Shown piece after piece: positions 10,585-21,281 of a stretch of 64,000 nucleotides of DNA. Each line of letters begins with the position of its first letter. The first letter of the stretch is position 1. The stretch is taken from NCBI GenBank assembly GCA_936432065.2, contig OW386287.2, forward strand, positions 186,681,729 to 186,745,728. Reading direction: 5' to 3'. Made by a program: the position numbers and the translations under genes. This DNA comes from Rutpela maculata. Lineage: Eukaryota > Arthropoda > Insecta > Coleoptera > Cerambycidae. A model generated the notes under the pieces. It was not told the origin of the DNA, searched no databases, and was given only the letters and a program-made list of their open reading frames with translations.

Positions 10585-11286
10585 GGTTTTGAGGGTGGTG
10601 GAAGAGAGGTGGTAGTGGGGATGAAGTAAAAAAAAATTGAGGCCATTGGTTCTTGTACACACACTAAATCACAATTTTATTTATTTTTTACCCTCTTTAA
10701 TAAATAATAGGCTGGGGGTGGTAATGGAAGGTGGCTAATGCTAAAATTTTTTTGGGACCTTAGCTTCTCTTATATATAGTAAATACCAATTTTATGGATT
10801 CTTACTTGCTTGATTTACCTATTTACGTCAATTTCAACCCCTCAACGGAACAAGATTAAAATATAATCTAGTTCCAGATCTCGTTAAAATACATACAGTA
10901 TCGGAAAGTGTTGGTATTGGGTTGGTAATAAGAGCAAGCGAGAGCGGCAAATCGAGAGCGAAGCATGCAATCGTGTGTGCATTCTTTAGCTCTGCTAGAG
11001 TACTGGTATACGTCTTTATTGTGGGCGGTCGGTTAAATCGTTGAAACTAGTGCAATACCAAAAACAAATACTTTCTGAATCAGTATACGTGTACCAAATT
11101 TCAAGTCAATATCTTAAACGGTTCCAGAGTAACCGTGCGCACAAAAAACGTTAGATATACAGACCGGCAGACAGACCGAAATTTTCTTTCGCTCAAACTT
11201 AAACAACGTTTCATGACATTCTAAGCCTATTTGAACAATAAAAATTTTCAATTTTTTTTTTAATATGGAACTCGATATGGAAGTAA
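10585..11286 (+). mobile_element. HINE family 1, copy C2 (5'-incomplete, with nested insertion)
   Basis: Matches C1 and C3 through the GGTGGTAGTGGGG segment, the TTTATGGA-CTTACTTGCTTG segment, GTGCGCACAAAAAA and a degenerate GACAGACCG microsatellite, ending in a decayed terminal hairpin near 11265-11286. The 5' ~100 bp, including ACTTCCACATCCAG, is absent. The copy is split by a separate ~188-bp element at 10897. Confidence 0.72.
10897..11084. mobile_element. Small MITE nested in HINE C2
   Basis: HINE C3 reads CATACGTGTGCC without interruption at 14889-14900. Here the same site is split, with ATAC at 10893-10896 and again at 11085-11088. The inserted 188 bp have imperfect inverted ends, AGTATCGGAAAGT and the complement of ACTTTCTGAATCAGT, with GGTATTG and CAATACC further in. 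The duplication could equally be read as TA. Confidence 0.6.
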
Positions 11287-11289
11287 CTA

Positions 11290-12850
11290 CTAAAAGGCCG
11301 AAGACCTTTTTAGGTTTTATAAAGTGGTAACAGAAACGTTTCTATCACCATCTTATATTACCTATAGTAACGCCCAAGTAACAATTTAAGTTTTATAACA
11401 ATCTACAAGAGGTTATTAAGTCTATGTAATAAAACTGATCGTAAAACTGTTTATACTAGATAACCTCTTAAAAGCTACAATAAACCCGGCATAAAACCAA
11501 AAAAAGACCTTTTATAAAGGTTACAAATATCTTCCTTAAAACTATCAATAAAACCAACAGTACTTTAGAACCCAAATTTGCAAGATGTTTTCAAGTCTAC
11601 CATAAAACCTTTTATAAAATCTTCTTAAGTTAGTACTCAATTTTTAAGCCTGCTTATAATAATTGTGTCTTTAATAATTCTTTGTCGAAAATTGGTTGCA
11701 CTTAAACTGTTTAAATAAGAAAATGTCGCCAAGTAATAAAATATGTCTGCCTCGATTGAAATATCTGCATGTGCTAACGTTTTAAAATTTGATATTAATA
11801 AACAACCTAATATCAAAAAACTTTTAAAAAAATCACGCGCCTTTATTAATTATTATTTACAATTAATAAAAAAAATAGTAACCCTAGTTTTAGCTTACTT
11901 CGTATGATTTTGGGCTTTTTAGGGGTTTATATGACATATTAACACATTTTAGATAGTTGAACGCTAAATGTAAAAAGTAAGAATAAGAAAAATATAACTA
12001 AACACTGTTGCCCCAACTTTGTTCAAACATGTCTGCCATAGTTAACAGAAAAAAACATGGCTGAAAAATTAATAAAATCGTTTATTTTAATAGAATACCT
12101 TATTAAGAGTTTGTGGTTGTAGGAAATATTTTTTATAAAACAAAAGGTTTTGTTAAATTCCAATTGTTCCACTTTATTACTGTTTTAAAGCCTGTAAGAC
12201 TTTACCCAGCCTTACGACTCTTCTTTAAAACCCTTAAGATTTGTCTCTGACAGCCTCTAATCCAAATGTACTTAGCCTAGATAACATAACCTAAAAAAAC
12301 ATTATTTATCTCGTGTGTTTTTGAGTATGCGATAATTAATTTCTCGTTATTTCTGTAAGTGGAGGAACCAAAGGATTTATAAGCGCTTTATAAAAACCAA
12401 AAAGTTTTAACGTAGCTTAACAAAGCTACCAAAAAACTATTAGGTTTTAAGGAACCTTTACCAATTATCGTTAAGAGCAAATAGTATTTATGATAACATA
12501 TATTAAGGGTAAGACTACTTAAGAGTTATTAGTGTTATTGCTTGATCACAAGGAGTACTTAAAGACCATATTTTAAAACTCCCATAAAACCTAAAGGTTT
12601 ATACCTAGATGTCTACCACAAAACTTAAAATATTTAAAATCCACTATAAAACTTTATGAGTTTATTGTGGTTTTAAAGAATGCACCAATTAAGTGGCTAT
12701 AAAACCAGCAAAGAGGTTTAACAAATTGCTTTAAAGATAACTTTAAGTACATATTATCTGCAGATAAATTGGTATGCACAAAAGAAATAATAAAACCCAG
12801 TTCGGTTTATTTACCTTCTTAAATCTGTGATAAAAACCCGATAAATACTT
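11290..12850. repeat. Field of dispersed ATAAAACC-type words
   Basis: At least seven ATAAAACC or close variants occur on the plus strand between about 11500 and 12830, with complementary GGTTTTAT forms near 11310 and 12600-12700. They do not form a regular tandem array. The stretch has no coding frame and no obvious ends. It may be one decayed element or a compositionally biased region. Confidence 0.4.
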
Positions 12851-13560
12851 GTTGGCATTTAAATTGTTACTTGAGCGGTTACTATTTGTTATACACCTAT
12901 AATAAGTTTTTATAATAGTTGTAGGTACCAGTTTATAAAGCCAATAATGTTCATTTAGCATCTAGGTAATTGCTGTGATAAATATAAAACTTACTGTCCC
13001 CATAGTAAAAGCAGTTGCCTTTATAAAATCTGGAGATTTTTTTTGTTCAAAAACACTGCAATAAAAATGTCAATTTTCAAGTTTGTAACCACGGTTACCC
13101 TCAAGAAACCTTTGGTAATGTACGGAAATGCCCAGTTACCAAAGGGTCTCGCCGGTTAAGTATATGGAATTGGGTCCAGCGGCTTATTGGGCTATTCATT
13201 CACATGAATGTTGCTTATGACTAGGAATGCTCAATAAAATATATAATAAACCTCTATCCCCTATATTAGCAGAGTTATGGGGGTAACAACTCTCAACTTT
13301 AAAATTTTTTTTTTTTCAAAACTATTGACGATAATTAATTGAAATTAATAGGAGGTGTTGATATACAATGGCTTTATATTTTACATTTTTTTTACATTCC
13401 TATTATGAACGTCATTTAGTATATAAAAAAAAACAATTTAATTTTTGAGGATGCTGTTTTTATATCAACCCCTCGAGTGACACCTACCAATACTTAAATA
13501 TATATTATTTAACACTAACATAATTATCGTGAAAAAAATGTTTGGTACAAAAGTTATGTA
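12851..13560. other. Gene-free stretch upstream of the LINE
   Basis: AT-rich with poly-T runs. No coding or structural signal recognised. Confidence 0.4.
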
Positions 13561-13574
13561 ATTTTTTTCGCTGC

Positions 13575-14400
13575 CCTCTGAAAGAGAGAAGAGCCATGCG
13601 TGAAACATGGTGGAACCGCGTGCTCTCCTCCAGAAGGGCAGAGGTTCGAAGACTGTTCAACCAGGCCAAAAGGACTGGCAGATGGGACGAATACAAAGCG
13701 GCCCGTCTGAAATACGTCTACGCCATCAGATAAGCAAAAACCAACTCATGGAGGAAGCAATGCGAGGAGACAGAAAATACTCCCGAAGCTGCTAGACTCC
13801 AGAAAATCTTGGAGAGAGACAATCAGGGAAAGGTTTGATCACTGCAAAGATAACAAGGCGAGTACACAAACACTGAGAAGGAGTCCCTAGATTTATTACT
13901 GGAGACACACTTCCCAGGCAGTGTAACCACCTCACAAGACAGAAACGGTCCACCCGAAGACATACCAATAAGGGCGTCAAAGGAGGACTAGAAAATTGCA
14001 AACAGAATAATTAACAAAACAAGACTTGTATGGGCAATCAATTAACTTGAACCATACAAGTCACCAGGGCTGGATGCAATATTTCCAGCCCTACTTCAAC
14101 AGAGTGGAAATACTTGCAACACCCCTGTGCACACTATTCAGCCTGGCCCTGGGTTATGTGCCAACCACTTGGCGGAAGATAAAGGTGGTATTCATACCAA
14201 AACCAGGGCGTGACACCTACGCCCAGGCCAAATCGTTCCGACCTATTAGTTTAACATCATTTCTCCTGAAAACCCTGGAGAAACTGGTTGATAGGCACAC
14301 CAGGGACAATAAAATGAGTACAAAACCTTTACATCGAAATCAGTATGCCTACCAAACAGGAAAATCTTGTGACTTAGCAATACATGAGCTTACTCAAAAA
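13575..14400 (+). pseudogene. LINE reverse transcriptase, N-terminal part
   Basis: The first frame (from 13590) reads ETWWNRVLSSRRAEVRRLF, the basic linker before the RT, and continues after a frame change as KTNSWRKQCEETENTPEAAR. After further stops, 14026-14400 carries VPTTWRKIKVVFIPKPGR, then SFRPISLTSFLLKTLEKLVD (the RT entry motif) and QYAYQTGKSCDLAIHELTQK. There the HINE cuts the gene. Multiple frame changes mean no single protein could be made. The order and motifs are those of RNase H-bearing LINEs that database entries often label jockey- or R1-like. Confidence 0.88.
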
Positions 14401-14401
14401 A

Positions 14402-15105
14402 CCGCTGCTCAAGGAATCACTACTTCCACATCCAGATTTTCTATCTAAGTCACTCACAACGAAAAAATTTTGTATGTGGAAATAATTGTTTATGGAACTT
14501 TAATAATATAATATTTGAAATCCTCTACACCAAAAACCCAGAAAACGATACCCCACATCGGTAGTGGCGTAGGGGTGGTGATAAGGGGGTGGTAGTGGGG
14601 GGTGGATGAAGTAAAAAATATTTTGAGGTTTCTGGTTCTTGTACACACATTAAATCATAATTTGTTTTCATCAACTTTAATAATGGCATGGGGGTGGTAA
14701 TGGGGGTGGCTAATGCCTAAATTTCTTTTGAGACCTTAGCTTCTTTTGTATATACTAAATACCACTTTTATGGACTCTTACCTGCTTGATTTACCTATTT
14801 ACCTATTTACCCCAAATTTACCCCAATTTACCTTACCTTCGATGGAACAAGATGAAAATATAATCTAGTTCTAGATCTCGTTAAAGTACATACGTGTGCC
14901 AAATTTCAAGTCAATATCCAAAGTAAACGTGCGCACAAAAAAAGTTACAGGCAGACCGACAGACAGACCGACGACAGACAGACAGAATTTTTTTTTTCGC
15001 TCAAACTTAGAATCTCGATGTTTCATGACATTCTAAGCCCATTTGAACAATAAAAATTTTTTTAAAAATTTTTGTCGTTACTATAGTTCCACTGGATGTG
15101 GAAGT
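14402..15105 (+). mobile_element. HINE family 1, copy C3, inserted in the LINE RT
   Basis: It begins CCGCTGCTCAAGGAATCACTAC, with ACTTCCACATCCAG following. It ends with hairpin TTCCAC-TGGAT-GTGGAAGT. The microsatellite of GACA/GACC units is at about 14945-14992. Rejoining the flanks gives a continuous reading frame across LTQK and IETALDSKE, so both boundaries are exact to within the A-run that forms the 5' flank. This is the best-delimited copy in the window. Confidence 0.8.
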
Positions 15106-15780
15106 AAAATAGAAACGGCCCTAGACAGTAAAGAAACTGCCATAGGAACCTTCTTAGAGATAGAGGGTGCATTCAACAATACCTCATTGGACTCACTAAG
15201 TGATGCAGTGAAGAGGCGCGGAGTCGAAAAGTCAATAACAAGATGGATCGACTCAGCACTCAGAACTAGGAAAATTCAATCCACGCTAGGATCCACAACA
15301 GAGGAGATGTCCGTGACCAGAGGATGCCCGCAAGGGGGTGGTCTTATCTCCTCTCCTGTGGTGCCTGGTTGCGGCCATCCTGGTAACAGGAAAACACGAG
15401 GGCGCTGTATCGGAAAAAATGCAGTGAGCCCTCGTTATGGTAGACGAATGATGTACCCAGCAAGGTCCTTCCGTGAGTCCAGGGAAGACCACTGTGGTCG
15501 CCTTCACAAGAACGAGGAAACTCGGCCTACGAAGATTATATCTCCGGGGAAACGAATTGCAGGTGAGCAATGAAGTCAAATACTTGGGGCTGATTCTAGA
15601 CACCAAAGTAAACTTCAATGCACATCTAGATAGAGTGAGTACCAAAGCTACGCGGGCCTTATGGGCCAGCAGAGAAATGGTAAAAACTGGGGACTACATC
15701 AAGAATGGTGCACTGGCTGTACCAAAGGGTTGTAGTACCAATAATAACCTATGCCTCCCTGATCTGGTGGCATAAAGCCG
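15106..15780 (+). pseudogene. LINE reverse transcriptase, C-terminal part, YADD lost
   Basis: The frame resumes as IETALDSKETAIGTFLEIEG, with FNNTS matching the usual D-x-EGAF-NT motif (first catalytic Asp region altered to IEGAF), and reaches RGCPQGG at ~15318-15338. A one-base frame change follows. The sequence then runs VLSPLLWCLVAAILVTGKHE, where the segment that should hold the catalytic Y-A-D-D is missing. Downstream, TTVVAFTRTRKLGLRR and EVKYLGLILDTKVNFNAHL are standard post-palm motifs. This RT could not have been active. Confidence 0.88.
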
Positions 15781-16550
15781 GAAAAGGGGAGACAATGAGA
15801 AAACTACGGAAAGTACAAAGACTGGCATGTCTAGGCATAACGGGAGCAATGTCAACAACGTCTACCGCAGCCATGGAAGCGCTACTAGCCTGCCCCCACT
15901 ACAATTAGTGGAGAGTGAGGCACTGTTGGCGGCGTACAGGCTGAAAATAAACGGACATGGGACCATTCCAAGAATAGGATACCATACCGAAATATTCCAA
16001 CAAATAGGTAAAAATCGACTACTAGATATGTAGTCAGATAGAATCAGCACAAGCCACAACCTCACAAAGACCTTCAGGGTATATATACCAGATAGAGAAG
16101 AGGAAGGAACGAGGCAACTGCGAAGACATCCAAATGATACCATATGGTATACTGACGGATCAAAAGCGTCAAGAAGTACTGGAGCAGGTATTACGAGGGA
16201 CCAACCAGAGACAGACATCAGTCTGAACCTGGGCAGCACCGCAACGGTGTTCCAAGCAGAAGTCACAGCCATAGAAATCTGTGCACAAGAAATGACATCA
16301 CTGACAGTCAAGCAGCTCTCAAAGCTCTGAAAGCAGTAGAGATACGTTCCAAAACGGTAAAAGAGTGCCTTGAAACCCTGGCGAAACTGGCGGAACACAA
16401 CAGCATACAACTGAAGTGGACGCGAGGACACCAGGGCAATGAAGGCAATGAAAAAGCAGATAAGCTGGCCAAAGAAGGCGAAAAAGCAGCCTTGATCGGA
16501 CCCGAGCCATCCTGCGGGATATCATACAATACTTACCGCAAGAGGAATGG
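15781..16550 (+). pseudogene. LINE thumb/linker and RNase H domain
   Basis: Fragments KLRKVQRLACLGITGAM and ALLAAYRLKINGHG lead into the RNase H signature IWYTDGSKA at 16140-16169. Next come QAEVTAIEICAQE, a TDSQAALKAL segment at ~16300-16330 and the closing GNEKADKLAKEG near 16450. The acidic residues expected for RNase HI (TDGS, E in QAE, D in TDSQ, D in KADKL) are all visible but lie in different frames. A 189-codon open frame on the opposite strand here is a shadow. Confidence 0.85.
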
Positions 16551-16619
16551 TAAATGAACATAACTTGTATTGGGGATGAGACAGTCACGTATGTTCATCA
16601 CTGGCGGGCCATCCAAGAC

Positions 16620-16907
16620 AAAGACTAACGAATTGCTAAAGCTGAGCAGAAACAACTGAGATGTGCAGTGGGAATCCTAACAGGACACTGCACACTGAAC
16701 AGACATCTAACCGTGAAGGATAATCCAGAATGCAGAATTTGTGGTGAGGATGAAGAAACTCCTCACCACATATTATGTGAATGTCCAGCCTTGATGGCTG
16801 GGAGGTTTTCATACTTCGAGGGACTAACCGTGACCCCGGAAGAAATAGCCAGAGCTCCCATTGACCATATACTCTCTTTTTTGAGAGGAACGGGATTAAT
16901 GGGATAA
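16620..16907 (+). pseudogene. LINE C-terminal cysteine/histidine domain
   Basis: The frame contains GILTGHCTLNRHLTVKDNP, then CRICGEDEETPHHILCECP, a C-x2-C...H-x4-C zinc-binding pattern found at the C-terminus of many RNase H-type LINEs. It ends near the stop at 16905-16907, and the poly(A)-like tail starts ~70 bp later. Related fragments occur on the minus strand at 52385-52850 and 63193-63640. Confidence 0.85.
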
Positions 16908-17128
16908 CGAGACTATGGGGTACAATAAGCTTAAGCTTCAGTACAGCGAGGTTTTGGCACTGCAACCCATAAGGGAAAAAAAAAATAATAAACTTCTTTA
17001 AAAGTGATGTGGTTTGATTTGTTAAATAAGTCGGCTGCTATGAATCTGAATAGGCTAGCCTACTTAAAAAAATACAAATAAAAGGTGTTTCTGTTTCCGA
17101 CAGGACTGTGTGAAAAACATGACAGTTC

Positions 17129-17587
17129 TGTGCGCACGATTACTCTGGAACCGTTCAAAATATTGACTTGAAATTTGGTACATTTATGTACTTTAACGGG
17201 ATCTGGAACTAGATATTTTCATCTTATTCCGCTGAAGGGTTGGAGAGTAAATTTGAGCAAATGTGGGGTAAATAGGTAAATCAAGCAGGTAAGAGTTCAT
17301 AAACCACCCCCATTATTAAGGGGGATGAAAAAAAATTGTGATTTAGTGTGTGTACAAGAACCAAAAACCTCAAAATATTTTTTTACTTGACCCTTCCCCA
17401 CTAATATCCCCCTGTCACCACCCCCACTCCACTACCAATGTGAGATATCGTTTTATGGGTTTTTGGGGTAGACGATTTCAAATATTATATTATTAAAGTT
17501 CCATAAACAATTATTTCCACATACAAAATTTTTTCGTTGTGAGAGACTTGGATAGAAAATCTGGATGTGGAAGTAGTAGGGCAGCGG
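17129..17587 (-). mobile_element. HINE family 1, copy C4 (3'-truncated)
   Basis: On the minus strand this starts after an A-run with CCGCTGCCCTACTACTTCC. It carries the same body as C1 and C3 and stops at GTGCGCACAGAAC, just before the microsatellite and 3' hairpin. The last ~150 bp of the family are missing. Confidence 0.75.
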
Positions 17588-18327
17588 TTTTTATAAAAAG
17601 CATATGCATTTTACCAGTTTGCGAGCGATTTTCGACTTAGTTTTTGGGTCTTCACTATACTCAGCATATTAAATTACGCAACTTTGAAGCTTCATAACTT
17701 TGATAAGAAATGGCAAAGAGAGCTTAAACTTCACAACTGTACTCAAAAACATTCCATTTACCCTTTCCCCAAATTTCATCAAGATCTTATGGATTTGGAT
17801 TTAAAATGCACTATACAACCAGTGAGAAAACGCAATAGGAAGGGCCCGTTTCGTTTCTAAATTACCAAATCCTTTCGATTAATAAGATTACTTGCAGATT
17901 CTAGAGTTGATATATTAACAATTAAACGTATCTTTTATTAAAGTTTTACGCAACAATCTTATTATCATGAAATAGATAAGAGCATCTGTGTGATATTCCC
18001 ACTAAAATAATGCCCGCTGTAATGACTTGCATCCTGCGTTTTATAATGTAAGATGTGTGTACTCATAACAACATAACTGCATAGAGTTGCATAAAGTGAA
18101 ATGCGACAATAGTAAAAGTCAAAAACCTTTTCATAGCCGTGTTTACATAACACCAATTAGTTAGTCCTAATATAATAGCAGTTATTCTTTTCTAAATGGA
18201 AGCGAGGCATTTCGTCATTAGTTAGTTTGAAAAAGCAAAGCCGGAATAAAAATTACAATGTTTTAAAGAATAACTAGGTAATACATTTTTATACGGAAAT
18301 GGCTATAAACTTACCTTTGAAAAAAAT
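17588..18327. other. Gene-free stretch
   Basis: No coding or repeat structure recognised. A minus-strand open frame at 17965-18156 is not convincing. Confidence 0.4.
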
Positions 18328-18530
18328 ACAGTCTGTAGAGCAAAACAATGCAACGGGGTGTACTCACGAATAATTCCTACAAGAGATTTTCTTTTTTTAC
18401 ACTACAGAGGGACTTGCCCCAATTATTAATTGATGACAGTCAAAATAGGTTTTTCTCAATTATCTCTTTTTGTGTTAATTCTACCTTAATATTGTAGAAA
18501 ATGAAAAAAGCTACAACTTTTATTTAAACT
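18328..18530 (+). repeat. Dispersed repeat Q, copy 1 (ACAGTCTGTAGAGC end)
   Basis: Starts TACAGTCTGTAGAGCAAAA and shares AATAATTCCTACAAG, AATTATTAATT and TTTTTCTCAATTATCTC segments with 44904-45110. The trailing part resembles the AATTATCTCTGTTCCTGTT sequence at 20500-20545 and 50130-50165. A dispersed family with unclear ends. Confidence 0.6.
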
Positions 18531-18576
18531 ATTTTTCTCTCTCATTAATATTTCCCTTATGTAAATTTTCTGTTTT

Positions 18577-18985
18577 CTGTACAGTCTGTAGAATGGATAA
18601 GTAGGCAATTCCAGTCAACTGAACGGATATATTTCATATCAGTTCTAGGATGGATACGAAATGAAACCGACCAATCACAGTTCGTGTATTAAGTACATAG
18701 ACAACTATTCGTTTTAAAATCAAATTAGTGCGTAAGCTGTCAATGTAACTGTCAGTGTGTACTGTCAGTGTGTATTTGTGTAATATATTAATGTTTAATA
18801 AATTTTGTAGTTTTTTTAAGCTGGTCGCAGAAAGAGTATACTGTACAACTCGAGTGGATTATCCATATCGCACTCAAAAGATTCGAAGCACAATAGTAGT
18901 TTGTACAAGAGTGGATATAATATCCATATCGCACGATAAAGAAGTTTGAGCACGACGCCGTAGGCGGAGTGCTTCAAATCTTTTG
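18577..18985 (+). repeat. Module M, left copy
   Basis: Near-identical to 20149-20490: TACAGTCTGTAGAATGG, GCAATTCCAG, CACAGTTCGTGTATTAAG, AACTGTCAGTGTGTATTTG, and a palindromic block of TGGATTATCCATATCGCACT. The two copies flank the TIR element at 19047-20133. Confidence 0.75.
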
Positions 18986-19015
18986 AGTGCGACATGGATA
19001 ATCCACTCGAGTTGT
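18846..19015. repeat. Nested palindrome with TATCCATATCGCACT words
   Basis: The left arm at 18846-18890 (CAACTCGAGTGGATTATCC...) pairs with 18971-19015. A second TATCCATATCGCAC word lies inside at ~18925, followed by a GAGCACGACGCCGTAGGCGG block. The same block is present in opposite arrangement at 20385-20475. Confidence 0.65.
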
Positions 19016-19046
19016 GGTAGAAAAATTACTATTTTCTACTAGTACA

Positions 19047-20133
19047 GAAAACGAAGACCGAAAAATCCCTCAATTCGGAAGTAAATAGTGCTCAACGGAT
19101 TATTATTTTAAGTTGTAGGGTTGACCCTTAGGAGTAACATATCAAAAGTCCCCAGCCGTGGGCCTTGTGCGTTAGGCGGGAGGGGGGTGGAAAGGGTCGA
19201 TTTGTAGGTTTTTCATTATTATCTCGAAAACTAAGCATCCTCAGCAACACAGGACATGGTAGCTGATGCAGGAGAGCAGCTTTCTTTTTTCATTGTACCA
19301 GGCCCAACCAGGGGCAGACCTGAACCGGGTACGACACCAGGCCTTTGTTAAAGCCTGGACAAAGCCAAAGCCTGATTTTGCGGCACTTCCACCCACCAGA
19401 GGGGCTGCTCGCCAACACTCCCTTCAGTTCATTTGCAGGTTTGTATCAATATATGCTCGTTTACATTAACTTATGTTTTGTATTGTGCTTAGGCAAGATT
19501 GTGTCACATTTTTTTAAACTACAAAGGACGAATTATTGTTTGCAGATTCAGCCATGGCTATATGGAGATCAGCAGCAGGAGCCAACTGCTTGGGGATGGA
19601 TGAGGGGGTTGGATGGCTTCCTTACCCCCGTCACAAGCACGGACTCAGTTGCGCCAGAATCCGTCCGCAAAGCAGGAATACCCTGCTCGCTTGTGTGCAG
19701 CAGTTGCCGCGCTTCGTGTACCAACGGCCCTCCAATCGTCTGCATCAACGGCGACGACGATGATGATCTTGTCGATGAACTCGACCAATTACTTAACATG
19801 GCCTTGTAAATACTTGTAATATTATAAAATTTTCTACTTGTTAAGCATTACCTCCCACAATACACAGTTGTTCCAGCTATTCGCATTTTCAAACTCACGT
19901 ACGCCCTTAACTACTGCTCCTAGCGAAAAAATGAATAGAATGACTTTTCGCTAGGATGCTTAGTTTTCGAGATAATAATGAAAAACCTACAAACCGACCC
20001 CTTCCACCCCTCTCCCGCCTAACGCACAAGGCCCACGGCTGGGGACTTTTGGTATGTTACTCTTAAGGGTCAACCCTACAACTTAAAATAATAATCCACT
20101 ATTTATTTCCGAATTAATGTCTTCGTTTCCTGG
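19047..20133. mobile_element. TIR element carrying a fragment of an unrecognised transposon protein
   Basis: Arms of ~190 bp (19047-19245 and 19950-20133) are inverted copies. They contain AACTAAGCATCC, a CCTAACGCACAAGGCCCAC segment and GTTGTAGGGTTGACCC. The interior holds a decayed coding segment. It lies between two direct copies of module M. I could not define a target duplication. Confidence 0.75.
19266..19809 (+). pseudogene. Remnant of an uncharacterised transposon-associated protein (C-terminal part)
   Basis: The frame from 19266 gives LNRVRHQAFVKAWTKPKP, then FAALPPTRGAARQHSLQ. About 115 bp later another frame gives QPWLYGDQQQEPTAWGW, then RKAGIPCSLVCSSCRASC and an acidic end (NGDDDDDLVDELDQLLNMAL). 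I recall a similar pattern from uncharacterised, transposon-associated proteins of invertebrates: a VR-x-F-K stretch, LPPT/LPPC, HSLR, W-GW and a cysteine cluster. I cannot name the family. Candidate GT and AG bases lie between the two blocks, but their phases do not match, so the copy is frameshifted. The last block looks internally deleted, since the expected cysteines before RKAG are missing. Confidence 0.55.
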
Positions 20134-20148
20134 CCTATACTCCCTTAT

Positions 20149-20500
20149 GTTTTCTGTACAGTCTGTAGAATGGATAAGTAGGCAATTCCAGTTAACTGAG
20201 CGGATATATTTCATAAATGAAACCGACCCCAATCACAGTTCGTGTATTAAGTCAAATCAAATTAGTGCGTAAGCTGTCAAAGTAACTGTCAGTGTGTATT
20301 TGTGTAATATATTAATGTTTAATAAATTTTGTAGTTTTTTAAGCTGGTCGTAGAAAAAGTGTATTGTACAATTCGAGTGGATTATCCATATCGCACTCAA
20401 AAGATTTGAAGCACTCCGCCCACGGCGTCGTGCTCAAACTTCTTTATAGTGCGATATGGATATCATATCCACTCTTGTTGCACAAACTACTTATTTCCAA
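20149..20500 (+). repeat. Module M, right copy
   Basis: Direct repeat of 18577-18985 with a 20-40 bp deletion after ATATATTTCAT and a shortened palindromic block (CACTCCGCCCACGGCGTCGT). Repeat Q-like sequence follows. Confidence 0.75.
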
Positions 20501-20545
20501 TTGTCTCTGTTCCTGTTGATTCTATATAGTATAATTAGTTATTAT

Positions 20546-21281
20546 CTCCGATTAAAGAACTTATATCTAGATACATAACAGGCTATCTTTTCACTATATA
20601 CCTTGTTTGCTCCTAACATAGTCACATTATATGTCCATTAAAATGGATAGATGAACATCACATCCCATAGGCAACAGTGGCGTTGTGTGTGTAGAAAATG
20701 TGTAGAATGGTAAATATTTTCATTAAAATGAATTATTGCAATTCCTGCATTACCGGCTCTTTATATAACGTGATGTAGGCATACGATATTACAGTAAGAT
20801 AAAACAGTAAGATAAATATGTATTGAAAGGATATTAAAATTTAATTGCTATTTACTTTATAACTGTAAACTGAACTTCATCATGTTACGACTATGGAACG
20901 ATCGATTTTCTTCTTTTCTAAACTGCTTTCTGCAAACGGCACAGCACTACACTATTTATTTGCACAAAATATATTGTCACTAAACTGTGTAAATATGAAT
21001 AGAGAATATTATTTAGGTATTAAGCAAATCACAACTTAAAATAAAATTACTTTTTAACCAGTTTTTGGTCGGAGAACACGAAAAACATTTATTGACATTA
21101 ATGGCCGAACTGTCAACTGAGATTATGATAATCGAACTGAAGCCGATCGTGCACGAGCGGCCGCGAATACGCCGATGGGCCAATCAGCAACTTATGGGAA
21201 GAAGTGCCTTAGATTGTGAGTCTTTCAGCGACAAATAAATCAATGCCATTATGTATCTAGATATAAGTTCTTTAATCGGAG
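20546..21281. mobile_element. TIR element with perfect 33-bp ends and perfect 8-bp duplication
   Basis: Positions 20546-20578 are exactly complementary to 21249-21281 (ends CTCCGATTAAAGAACTTATA). GTTATTAT flanks both sides (20538-20545 and 21282-21289). An 8-bp duplication fits hAT or P superfamilies. There is no coding frame in 736 bp. Perfect ends and target copy suggest a fairly recent insertion into a repeat Q copy. The uninterrupted equivalent can be inferred from the AATTATTAT and CAATATTGTA segments around 50160 and 51290. Confidence 0.9.

Larger units (their letters stand above)
13561..16990 (+). mobile_element. Non-LTR retrotransposon (LINE) with RNase H, dead and split
   Basis: The remains follow LINE order: pre-RT linker, reverse transcriptase, RNase H, C-terminal cysteine/histidine motif, then an A-rich tail at 16976-16990. 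It is 5'-truncated with no endonuclease domain, split by a HINE at 14402-15105, and broken by several frameshifts and stops. The RT plus RNase H plus CCHC-like tail combination places it in the I/LOA/R1-type supergroup. I cannot fix the clade without alignment. Confidence 0.9.

Noticed and set aside
10563..11292. AAGTAACTACTA on both sides of HINE C2 as a 12-bp target duplication
   Set aside because: The right copy includes the family's own 3' end (GGAAGTA) and the left end of C2 is truncated, so the match is probably partly chance.
14026..14448. 140-codon frame treated as a complete gene
   Set aside because: Its last codons (after LTQK) are HINE sequence and its start is internal to a broken LINE. 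It is only a piece of the RT pseudogene.
15862..16431. 189-codon open frame on the minus strand
   Set aside because: It is antisense to the LINE RNase H region, where the plus strand has clear family motifs. It has no recognisable domain.
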